This document shows positions 4,729-11,764 of a DNA stretch of 12,180 nt, one piece after another. The notes beneath the pieces were generated by a model. It was not told the DNA's origin. It did not search any database and was given only the letters and a program-made list of their open reading frames with translations. Made by a program: the position numbers and the translations under genes. Source of the stretch: Rhodospirillaceae bacterium (GTDB taxonomy: Bacteria > Pseudomonadota > Alphaproteobacteria > Micavibrionales > Micavibrionaceae); assembly GCA_003452275.1 (NCBI GenBank), contig DMIT01000086.1, positions 14,937-27,116 on the forward strand. The letters are read 5' to 3'. How positions within the stretch are numbered: the first letter of the stretch is position 1; every line of letters starts with the position of its first letter.

Positions 4729-7716
4729 ATGAATATTCTTCAAAAAATTCTATACCCTTTTCAAGGTGCTTTACGCCAGTCTGTCAGTAGTTTCATCAGG
4801 CTGGAGACGTTGGATAACGAGTTCACGCTTGCTGCCAGTGATGGCTCGCTTGTCAGCTACTTGAAAGTGGATGGTAGCCGACAAATTATCGGTGAAGAGG
4901 AATATAATTTTCTGATTGATGCGGCAACCATTAAACTGGGGTCAAAATTTGACCGTCCCGGACACGCCATGCAGATCTATTTTTCGCGTGACCCTGCCCG
5001 TATCCGCAGCCATCTGGATATATTGAACCGCCCTGTTTTTGCCACGGCCAGCAATATCGGTTTAGAAATCGGTGATTTGATTGATGAAAAAGTCAAGAAT
5101 CTATCCACCATTCTCAGCCATGAAGAAAGCTATTTCGTTTTGTGGACGCGCCCTTCTTCGATGACCAAAAGCGAAGTGCAGCGGGTGCGCGAGGAAAAAC
5201 AGGCCCAGAATAAAAAATGGGTCAATGCCACCTATGGACAAAACCCGTTAGCGGGCGTCGAATCCCTTCGTACCCGTCATAAAAGCTATACAACAGCTAT
5301 TCAGCAAGCCTTGGACGAGATGGGGATTCGTGCCGAATTTCTGGATGCGCATACTGCTTTACGTGCTGTGCGGAATAACATGTTTCCGTCCCGGGCCAAT
5401 GAAGATTGGAGAGCCTGCTTGCCGGGCGATCCTATCCCCCCGCGCTCTCCGCTCAACCAGTTCGATTTGTCCGATATTATCTGGCCATCGATTCCCGACC
5501 AGATTTCGGTTGGTGATGCCCGATTGATAGGCGGGCCGGTGGTGCAGATCGATGATCTGAATTGGGCTGGTGCGGATATGACATTAGGGCCGATGGAAGT
5601 CGCCCCGTTCCCTATGCTCCTAAACCGCCTTTATGATTCCAAGGTGCCGTTCCGTATCTCGTTACTGGTTGAAGGTGGTGGGGTGGAGGCCACGGCTTTT
5701 AAAACATTGGTTGCAACATTGATGAGTGTCACCAATGTCATGAACAAACAAATCAAATATTCTCTGGAGGGATTACAGGCGCTTGCGCGTAGCGAACCGG
5801 TGGTCAAATTGCGTGTTTCTTTCGCCACATGGGCCCCTAAATCAGAGCCTAATTTGATTCAGGACAGATTGTCCATCCTGATGCAGTCGGTCGAAAGCTG
5901 GGGCTATGCACAGGTCAGTTCCGCTTCCGGTGATCCCTTGGATTGCGTCATGTCTTCGGCAATGGGAATACATTGTGCCGGCACCGCGCCGCTTGCCATT
6001 GCGCCGATGCGCGAAGTTATGAAGCTGGTGCCATGGCAGCGACCTTCCAGTCCGTTTTCTCTCGGTGCGATTATGCTACGCACACCTGATGGTAAAGTGT
6101 GGCCTTATCAAACAGGGACAAACTTGACGACCACATGGTTTGACCTGATTTTTGCACAGCCAGGTGCGGGTAAATCCGTTCTGATGAACACCTTGAATCT
6201 GGGAACGATTCTGACTCCGGGGCTTAACAAGCTACCATTTATCGCGATTATCGATATCGGGCCGTCTTCATCAGGTTTGGTATCGCTGGTAAAAGAGGCC
6301 TTGCCGATCGAACGGCAATTCGAGTCAAGCTATTACCGTCTGCAAATGTCCCGAAGCTATGCGATTAACCCGTTCGATACGCAACTGGGGTGCCGCTATC
6401 CGCTGATCGACGAGCGCAGCTATCTGACGGAATTAATGACTTTGCTCTGTACCCCCCCTGGGAATGAAAAGCCATATGATGGTATTCCACAGCTTTCCAG
6501 TCTGGTGGTGGACGAGATGTATCGCTGGCGCGATGACAACATGGCCAATGCCGAACCGCGCCCGTATCTGCCCCGTCTGGACGGAGATATTGACGATGCC
6601 ATCCAGAAACATAATATCCATTTGCCGACTGACCCTTATTGGTGGGACGTTGTCGAAGCGTTGTTTGATCGTGGGTTATATATGGATGCTATCCGCGCCC
6701 AGCGTCATGCCATGCCGACATTGAACGATGCGATTACCGCAGCCAGACGTCCGCAAATCCGTTCCCTTCTGGAAGAAACATCGATTGGCGGCAGTAGTGA
6801 ATCGGTCATTTCTGCATTCGAACGTATGGTGACATCAGCGGTGCGTGATTTCCCGATTTTGTCATCGGTAACGCAGTTCGATATTGCCGGCGCGCGTATT
6901 TGTTCGCTCGACCTCATGGATATTTCTCCGCAAGGGGATGATACAGCGGATCGCCAGACGGCAGTCATGTATATGTTGGCGCGCCAAGCATTGGTCAGGG
7001 CATGGTGGGTGGGCAAAGAATCCTTGCCGTTTATGCCCGAGAAATTCAGGGATTATCATGAAGTGAATCTGCAAGACATGGCCGAGTCCCCGAAAAGGCT
7101 GTGTTACGATGAGTTCCACAGGACAAGTTCTTCGTCGTCAGTGCGGGCTCAAGTTGTCCGCGATGTTCGTGAAGGTCGGAAACGTGGGGTACAGATCGTT
7201 CTGGCGTCCCAATTATTGGGCGACTTCGATGACGATATGGTCGATCTGGCAACCGGTGTGTGGGTTTTGGGTACGGCTGTTTCCGATAAAGCGGTTGACG
7301 ATATTCGTGATCGATTTGGTTTGTCTACGACGGCAAGAAATATTATTCGTTTCCGCCTGACGGGGCCGCGCGCGGGTGGGGCTCCGGCTCTGCTGATTCT
7401 TGGTACCAATGAAGGCCGTTATGAGCAGCATTTGATTAATACTCTCGGCCCCATCGAGTTATGGGCTTTTGCAACCTCTGTTGAAGATGTGATTATCCGC
7501 AACCGTCTCTATGCCAAATTTGGCGCGGGTCGCGCTCGCCAGATGCTGGCGGTGTCCTTCCCCGGAGGGAGTGCCAGAAACGAATTGAAAAGACGCGTTC
7601 TACTGAAATCGGATTCGGGAGATTCCAAAGCTGCGGCTTTAAGCGCCATTATTGACGAATTGGTCGATGAATTGATCGATACCTATAATAAACAAGCTTT
7701 AGCAGGAAAAATTTAG
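4729..7716 (+). CDS. dotO: DotO/IcmB, VirB4-like ATPase of the T4BSS
   Basis: The protein has 995 residues from the ATG at 4729 (Legionella IcmB about 1009). An in-frame TTG at 4720 would add only three residues, and neither start has a good ribosome binding site. The N-terminal ~440 residues are the family-specific domain; the C-terminal half is the P-loop ATPase. The Walker A motif AQPGAGKS is at residues 476-483 (K482), and Walker B is LCYDE with D794/E795 followed by FHRT. The downstream ASQLLGDFDDDMV...GVWVLGT segment is typical of VirB4/TraU-type ATPases. DotO assembles at the cytoplasmic base of the secretion channel and powers biogenesis or transport together with DotB. All catalytic motifs seem intact, and there is no frameshift. 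It is the largest gene here, separated from dotN by 101 bases and followed after 6 bases by an unknown membrane protein. Confidence 0.95.
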   Translation: MNILQKILYPFQGALRQSVSSFIRLETLDNEFTLAASDGSLVSYLKVDGSRQIIGEEEYNFLIDAATIKLGSKFDRPGHAMQIYFSRDPARIRSHLDILNRPVFATASNIGLEIGDLIDEKVKNLSTILSHEESYFVLWTRPSSMTKSEVQRVREEKQAQNKKWVNATYGQNPLAGVESLRTRHKSYTTAIQQALDEMGIRAEFLDAHTALRAVRNNMFPSRANEDWRACLPGDPIPPRSPLNQFDLSDIIWPSIPDQISVGDARLIGGPVVQIDDLNWAGADMTLGPMEVAPFPMLLNRLYDSKVPFRISLLVEGGGVEATAFKTLVATLMSVTNVMNKQIKYSLEGLQALARSEPVVKLRVSFATWAPKSEPNLIQDRLSILMQSVESWGYAQVSSASGDPLDCVMSSAMGIHCAGTAPLAIAPMREVMKLVPWQRPSSPFSLGAIMLRTPDGKVWPYQTGTNLTTTWFDLIFAQPGAGKSVLMNTLNLGTILTPGLNKLPFIAIIDIGPSSSGLVSLVKEALPIERQFESSYYRLQMSRSYAINPFDTQLGCRYPLIDERSYLTELMTLLCTPPGNEKPYDGIPQLSSLVVDEMYRWRDDNMANAEPRPYLPRLDGDIDDAIQKHNIHLPTDPYWWDVVEALFDRGLYMDAIRAQRHAMPTLNDAITAARRPQIRSLLEETSIGGSSESVISAFERMVTSAVRDFPILSSVTQFDIAGARICSLDLMDISPQGDDTADRQTAVMYMLARQALVRAWWVGKESLPFMPEKFRDYHEVNLQDMAESPKRLCYDEFHRTSSSSSVRAQVVRDVREGRKRGVQIVLASQLLGDFDDDMVDLATGVWVLGTAVSDKAVDDIRDRFGLSTTARNIIRFRLTGPRAGGAPALLILGTNEGRYEQHLINTLGPIELWAFATSVEDVIIRNRLYAKFGAGRARQMLAVSFPGGSARNELKRRVLLKSDSGDSKAAALSAIIDELVDELIDTYNKQALAGKI

Positions 7717-7722
7717 ACATTC

Positions 7723-8226
7723 ATGGCAAAGCCTAAAGTACCCAAACCACCAAAGCCCCCTAAAGAACCTATGTCTCCCCAGACAAAGAAAAAGCTCTAT
7801 TGGCTTGGAGGGTCAGCATTCTTTGGATTGATTGTCCTGATGGGGCTAACGCCGGCGCAAGGTAGTATGCATTATGGCATTTGTCGCGTATATATCGAAT
7901 TGAACGAGTTATATCCGAAAGAGATCACCTATCTCAGTGTCGAAGATGGAGATCCGGTCAAAATCTTTTATAAAAAAATTGATCCATTTGGCGTGGAATC
8001 GGTGAATTCTGCCGAATGTTATTTCAAGAGAGATAGTAGCGGGGCGTTTCTGGATGAATTGTCGAAATTCGATATGAACGGGAAATTCAGGGTGTATGAG
8101 GCCGAAAAACCCGAAAATATCAAACGCTTTAATATCGGCATTCCGGCTATTCTGGACAATCCGCCTGATTTGACATTACCGGATTTTTCTCAGGATAATA
8201 TTGCGCGTTATAAGGACGCTCAATAA
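7723..8226 (+). CDS. Unrecognised single-pass membrane protein at the end of the dot/icm run
   Basis: I do not recognise this 167-residue protein. It starts with a Pro/Lys-rich cytoplasmic segment (PKVPKPPKPPKEP, residues 4-16), then KKK and one hydrophobic helix (~26-43). A ~120-residue domain follows on the presumed periplasmic side. That domain is rich in charged and aromatic residues and has exactly two cysteines, C54 (GICRVY) and C99 (AECYF), which could form a disulphide. The tail is Pro/Asp-rich. It begins 6 bases after the dotO stop, with AGGA at 7704-7707 about 15 bases upstream, so it is surely co-transcribed with dotO. In Legionella, tphA and icmF-type genes occupy this region, but it resembles neither. 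Its position and topology (inside-out, N-in) suggest a lineage-specific accessory part of the secretion system. This is inference. Confidence 0.75.
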   Translation: MAKPKVPKPPKPPKEPMSPQTKKKLYWLGGSAFFGLIVLMGLTPAQGSMHYGICRVYIELNELYPKEITYLSVEDGDPVKIFYKKIDPFGVESVNSAECYFKRDSSGAFLDELSKFDMNGKFRVYEAEKPENIKRFNIGIPAILDNPPDLTLPDFSQDNIARYKDAQ

Positions 8227-8239
8227 ATTTTCTGTCCTG

Positions 8240-8983
8240 TTATTTTGAATCGGGGATAGGGTTTTTTAATTCCTCGGGTACATCATCGGATGTTTCGTAC
8301 AGATACCAAGTCGGGTCTTTTGACCTGACGTCACGTCCGAAAGTCCAGACATCGTTCATGGTTATCAATTTATCCGGATTACCGTGAATGATAGTCCCCG
8401 TCTGATCGCGGATGACGATGGTTTCTTCTGCTAAAAATCTCAACTTGATATAGGCCATGCGGTCAATTTTCTTGATGCCCATGATTTTGCATTCTCTGAC
8501 CGCGTGAACGTCGGTTGCCAGCGTTTCGCCTTTATGTTGACGGTCTTCGATGGCTTGTTCGAAAGTTGTATAAACGCCGCTCGACAGCAGCATTTTAAGA
8601 GTTTGCAAATCGCCTTTGGCAAAAGCTTCCACAATCATCGGGAATGCTTCTTTTGCACCGTTGATAAAGTCTTTCGGTTCAAAGGTCGGATCAAACTGTA
8701 TGAAGTCCATAATTTCCCGCGCCGTATCCGCTCCGCCTTCGATCGAGAGACCTTCGATAGATGTTTTCGGCGAGGTTGTAGATGTCTCCACAGGAAGGCC
8801 GTTCAGATCAATCACGCGGCCAGTGTCTGAAGAAGATGCCTGATTTTGACGTTGGCGTTCTTTGAGTTGTTCGATAATATCGGAACGGTCAATCTCTGAT
8901 CCATGTTTCGAACCGATTGTATTCCTCAGCCATACGACCAGAACAACGGCAATTACAATATAGATAAACAGATCAATAGGCAC
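8240..8983 (-). CDS. timA: Tim44/TimA-like membrane-anchored protein
   Basis: The 247-residue protein starts at a GTG (complement of 8981-8983) preceded by an AAGGGA-type ribosome binding site 6 or so bases away. An N-terminal helix (~4-19) is followed by a polar linker and a C-terminal Tim44-type domain (~85-235). That domain contains F-x-P-K-D-F-I-N-G-A-K-E-A-F-P-M-I-x-E-A-F-A-K-G-D, then LLSSGVY, and ends with W-T-F-G-R-D-V-R-S-K-D-P-T-W-Y-L, both characteristic of the family. Mitochondrial Tim44 tethers import motor components; the bacterial homologue is an inner-membrane protein of uncertain function widespread in Alphaproteobacteria. Position divergent to secB is the usual alphaproteobacterial arrangement. 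It converges on the secretion cluster, leaving only 13 bases between stop codons and no obvious terminator. Confidence 0.87.
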   Translation of the reverse strand: MPIDLFIYIVIAVVLVVWLRNTIGSKHGSEIDRSDIIEQLKERQRQNQASSSDTGRVIDLNGLPVETSTTSPKTSIEGLSIEGGADTAREIMDFIQFDPTFEPKDFINGAKEAFPMIVEAFAKGDLQTLKMLLSSGVYTTFEQAIEDRQHKGETLATDVHAVRECKIMGIKKIDRMAYIKLRFLAEETIVIRDQTGTIIHGNPDKLITMNDVWTFGRDVRSKDPTWYLYETSDDVPEELKNPIPDSK

Positions 8984-9140
8984 GGGCTTTCCCTTTCGAA
9001 AATCATCTCCCTTATAATAAGGTTTTTCTGCGGTGAGACAAGGGACATCTGGCGGTAGAGTGGCTCAAATGATAGCTACTTGTGAATTTCACCGAATTCT
9101 GCTACCCCAAAAGAATAAATTCATCCCAGAAAGTATAAAA

Positions 9141-9641
9141 ATGGCTGATACAGATCATCAAGTAACAACGGCATCCAATCTTCCGGTTATGGTTCATGCC
9201 CAGTATGTCAAGGATATTTCTTTTGAAAACCCCTCGGCGCCTTTTTCGTTGAGAGCAGGGTTGGAGGCCCCTAAACTCGATGTCAATATCAATCTGGACG
9301 CCCGCAATCTGGAAGACCCGCAGATCAAATCACTATATGAAGTGGTGTTGAGGGTTTCCGTACGCGCCACCCGCGGCGAGCAGACCGTTTATATTGCAGA
9401 AGTCTTATACGGTATTGCCGCATCAATGCCGAATGTTGCGGAAGAACATCATCATCCGTTATTGTTGGTCGAGATTCCAAAACTCGCCTTCCCGTTTGCC
9501 CGCAAGGTTCTGGCCGATCTGATTCAGGATGGCGGGTATGCGCCGTTGCTGTTGGGGCCGGTTGATTTTGCGTCCATGTATATGTCCCGCTTTGGCGAGC
9601 AAGGCCGCGAAGGATTGACACAGGTTGCAGCAAGCAACTAG
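9141..9641 (+). CDS. secB: SecB, protein-export chaperone
   Basis: The protein has 166 residues from the ATG at 9141, the usual SecB length. The frame is open upstream to 9033, but the extra 36 residues (RQGTSGGRV...) look like translated leader, and SecB proteins begin near this Met. SecB is a tetrameric cytosolic chaperone that keeps exported preproteins unfolded and hands them to SecA. Recognisable segments are QYVKDISFENP, LDARNL, VVLRVSV, a short His cluster (EEHHHPLLL) near the substrate groove, FPFARKVLADLIQDGGY and PVDFASMY. A weak AGAAAG lies ~8 bases before the start. It is divergent from timA across a 157-base gap and followed by a strong terminator, so it is probably monocistronic. 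Confidence 0.95.
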   Translation: MADTDHQVTTASNLPVMVHAQYVKDISFENPSAPFSLRAGLEAPKLDVNINLDARNLEDPQIKSLYEVVLRVSVRATRGEQTVYIAEVLYGIAASMPNVAEEHHHPLLLVEIPKLAFPFARKVLADLIQDGGYAPLLLGPVDFASMYMSRFGEQGREGLTQVAASN

Positions 9642-9663
9642 ATTTCCTTTTTCCGATAACCCT

Positions 9664-9696
9664 GAAAAAAAGAGGTCTGTTTTCAGGCCTTTTTTT
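9664..9696 (+). terminator. Intrinsic terminator after secB
   Basis: AGGTCT (9673-9678) pairs with AGGCCT (9685-9690) around a GTTTTC loop. The 3' arm runs straight into a T-run (9690-9696). The A-run upstream (9664-9671) can pair with the T-run, lengthening the stem. The alternative pairing CCTGAAAA/TTTTCAGG (9661-9668/9680-9687) also exists. It begins 22 bases after the secB stop. Confidence 0.88.
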
Positions 9697-9836
9697 ATGG
9701 GTATTTTTCCAGTATGCGGCGCAGCATAAATTTATCAGGATTTGACCGTCATTTGATGGACTGTTTTTCTTTTCTTCATATATTCATGTTTAGAATAAAA
9801 GATATCATTCCAAGAAGAAACCGAGCAGGAGCCGCT

Positions 9837-10391
9837 ATGTCTGACATCATGCCGCAAAAATCTTTGAAACCTATTGCCGCTGTCGAACGAGTCACCGAAA
9901 ATCTATCGGTCGGCGATTTGAATGATTTATGCGATGCGACTGAAAGCGCCATTGAAGCCGGAGGGGGATTCGGATGGGTGGATTTGCCCAATCGCGGCAT
10001 TCTGGAGAGATTTTGGCAGGGGGTTATGGCGATGCCGGTGCGGATTTTACTGGTGGCGCGTCTGGACGGAGTGATTTGCGGCGCGGCCCAACTTGTCCGT
10101 CCGCCTAAAAATAATGAGGCGCAGGCCTCTTCCGTGACCCTGACCGGATTATTTATTGCGCCTTGGGCGCGGGGGCAGGGTCTATCACGCCGCTTGCTGG
10201 ATCTGGCCGAGAAAACGGCTATCAAAGAAGAATTTAAAGTCATCAATCTTGATCTGCGCGAAACCCAATCGGCGGCGATGACCCTTTATGAAAGCAATGG
10301 GTACCATTTGATTGGTACCCATCCCTATTATGCGATCATCGGCGATCAATATGTTGCAGGACGTTATTATTATAAAGTCCTGTCCCACTGA
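9837..10391 (+). CDS. GNAT family N-acetyltransferase
   Basis: The protein has 184 residues from the ATG at 9837, which is preceded by AGGAG (9827-9831) with a 5-base spacer. An upstream in-frame ATG at 9714 lacks such a site, and its extra residues look non-coding. The acetyl-CoA binding motif is clear: LTGLFIAPWARGQGLSRRLL, with R112-G-Q-G-L-S-R118 as the pyrophosphate-binding loop. It is followed by the strand INLDLRETQSAAMTLYESNGY and a C-terminal aromatic segment (HPYYAII...GRYYYKV), so the fold is complete. The N-terminal ~60 residues contain a Gly-rich AGGGFGWVDLP segment typical of this GNAT subgroup. The substrate cannot be told. It sits between secB and a convergent His-rich gene; its stop (10389-10391) abuts that gene's stop exactly. 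Confidence 0.85.
   Translation: MSDIMPQKSLKPIAAVERVTENLSVGDLNDLCDATESAIEAGGGFGWVDLPNRGILERFWQGVMAMPVRILLVARLDGVICGAAQLVRPPKNNEAQASSVTLTGLFIAPWARGQGLSRRLLDLAEKTAIKEEFKVINLDLRETQSAAMTLYESNGYHLIGTHPYYAIIGDQYVAGRYYYKVLSH
10297..10322. repeat. Perfect 10-base inverted repeat inside the acetyltransferase gene
   Basis: ATGGGTACCA (10297-10306) and TGGTACCCAT (10313-10322) are exact reverse complements around a 6-base loop TTTGAT. The hairpin lies wholly in coding sequence (NGYHLIGTHP), about 70 bases before the stop. No T-run follows. Confidence 0.75.
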
Positions 10392-10721
10392 TTAGTGGCA
10401 ACCGCAACCGCCATTTCCATCACAGCCTTCTTTTTTGGCTTTTTGTTCATGCCCATGATCGTGGTCATGATGGTGTCCATGGTCATGTCCGTGACCGCCG
10501 CAGCATCCGCCGCCATGACCGCCTTCACCTTCGCTAACATTTACAAAGTTGCCTTGGATTTCACCGTTTGGATCGGTTTCAACCAGCATTGCAACTTCGG
10601 TAAAGACTGCAGCATTTTCCATCATTTGTTCACGAAGTGGTTCGTTTTGTTGGCCAATTGTGTCAAAGAAAGCAGCAGCATCGCGCAGCAATTGAGCAGC
10701 AAGTTGGGAGTGAGTTGGCAT
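10392..10721 (-). CDS. Small protein with His/Cys-rich metal-binding tail
   Basis: The protein has 109 residues; the start ATG has AAAGGA about 7 bases upstream. The N-terminal ~65 residues are predicted helical and well ordered (QLAAQLLRDAAAFFDTIGQQ, then LREQMMENAAVFTEVAMLV), with a DPNGEI turn. The C-terminal ~44 residues are low complexity: GGCCGGHGHDHGHHHDHDHGH, then a Lys-rich spacer and GCDGNGGCGCH. That gives a run of His residues plus five Cys, resembling the nickel/zinc storage tails of SlyD, HypB or UreE, but the N-terminal part is none of those. Binding of Ni, Zn, Cu or Co is inferred from composition only. It lies 26 bases downstream of pheA on the same strand and may be co-transcribed. 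I do not recognise the family by name. Confidence 0.8.
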   Translation of the reverse strand: MPTHSQLAAQLLRDAAAFFDTIGQQNEPLREQMMENAAVFTEVAMLVETDPNGEIQGNFVNVSEGEGGHGGGCCGGHGHDHGHHHDHDHGHEQKAKKEGCDGNGGCGCH

Positions 10722-10747
10722 GTTATTTTCCTTTCAGGGTTGATAAG

Positions 10748-11614
10748 TTATCGGTTTAAATTTCTAAAGGGATGCGCCGGATAGCTACCCATTATTTTGA
10801 CATCTTTGGCAAAGAAATTCAGTTCTTCGAGGGCCAGTTGCAAATGGCGGTCATCCAGATGGCCCAGAACTTCGGCATAAAAACGTGCAGCATGGAATTG
10901 CGGATCGATATAGCTTTCCAGTTTGGTGATTTGAACACCGTTGGTCGCAAACCCGCCCAGAGCCTTATACAACGCCGCAGGCACGTTGCGGACTTCGAAA
11001 AAGAAGCTGGTTAGAATGGCGACCCCTTCATTTGATTTAGGGCGCACCATTTCCGGTGACAAGACCAGAAAACGCGTAGTGTTGTTCTGGATGTCCTGAA
11101 TACCTTCTTTCAAAACGTCCAGACCGTATAATTCACCTGCCAGACGCGAGGCGATAGCCGCTTGCGTTTTATCGGCCTTTTGCGCGACTTCGGCGGCGGC
11201 ACCGGCGGTATCGGCATGGATATGGGGTTTAAGGCCCAGTTCTTTGATAGCCTTCCGGCACTGCGGGATGGCGTGGACATGGCTATGGACATCGGTAATG
11301 TCTTCGATGTTGGCCCCTTTTACCCCTAACAGGCACATGGAAATCGGCTGGAAATGTTCGCCGATGATAAAAAGCTTCTTGGCTGGTAACAAATGATGCA
11401 CGTCGGCCCCGCGTCCCGCCAATGAATTATCGACCGGAATCATCGCCAGTTCGGTTATCCCTGTTTCAACCGCCTGAAAAGCATCTTCGAATGTTTCGCA
11501 AGGCAGGGTTTCCATTTTCGGAAAAACCGCGCGGCAAGACATATCGGAGAAAGCCCCTAATGCCCCCTGAAAGGCGATTCTACCCGTATGTTGAGATGCA
11601 TTGACGGAAGTCAT
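10748..11614 (-). CDS. pheA: Prephenate dehydratase (phenylalanine biosynthesis)
   Basis: This 288-residue stand-alone enzyme converts prephenate to phenylpyruvate, the committed step to phenylalanine. The catalytic domain (~11-187) has IAFQGALGAFSD at the start, IPVDNSLAGRGADVHHLL at ~59-76, and the NNTTRFLVLSP motif with the essential T180-R181-F182. An ACT regulatory domain follows (~198-278): FFFEVRNVPAALYKAL, then ITKLESYI, which replaces the ESRP phenylalanine-binding motif of the enteric P-protein in the usual alphaproteobacterial way. There is no chorismate mutase domain, so a separate AroQ must exist elsewhere. The ATG lies at the complement of 11612-11614 with only a weak AAGAAAG upstream. 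It is divergent from the cytochrome c gene. Confidence 0.95.
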   Translation of the reverse strand: MTSVNASQHTGRIAFQGALGAFSDMSCRAVFPKMETLPCETFEDAFQAVETGITELAMIPVDNSLAGRGADVHHLLPAKKLFIIGEHFQPISMCLLGVKGANIEDITDVHSHVHAIPQCRKAIKELGLKPHIHADTAGAAAEVAQKADKTQAAIASRLAGELYGLDVLKEGIQDIQNNTTRFLVLSPEMVRPKSNEGVAILTSFFFEVRNVPAALYKALGGFATNGVQITKLESYIDPQFHAARFYAEVLGHLDDRHLQLALEELNFFAKDVKIMGSYPAHPFRNLNR

Positions 11615-11764
11615 TTTTTATTACAATTTCTTTCTTAAAACAGGCTTTTTCAAAAATAAGTCTGTGGTATAGTGGCGCTTGACAGAAATGGATTTATAGG
11701 GTCTGTTCCCGTTCAAAACAACATAAATTTCGCGGAAACGTCCGAAAATAAGAAGGTACGCAAG

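Noticed and set aside
6705..7409. Several overlapping frames on both strands within dotO
   Set aside because: They all overlap the ATPase domain with intact Walker motifs; no independent coding evidence.
9033..9140. 36-residue N-terminal extension of SecB
   Set aside because: The frame is open, but SecB families start near the Met at 9141, the extra residues have no SecB similarity, and the extension has no ribosome binding site.
9714..9836. 41-residue extension of the acetyltransferase
   Set aside because: The ATG at 9837 has AGGAG at good spacing, while the upstream region is AT-rich leader-like DNA following the secB terminator.
10913..10920. Altered ESRP motif in the PheA ACT domain (ESYI) as loss of feedback control
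   Set aside because: As far as I recall, this variant is normal for alphaproteobacterial prephenate dehydratases, so it is not a sign of a defective enzyme.
11679..11706. TTGACA consensus -35 ahead of the cytochrome c gene
   Set aside because: No acceptable -10 element lies 16-18 bases downstream; TATAGG is only 10 bases away. It may still be part of a promoter but is not supportable.
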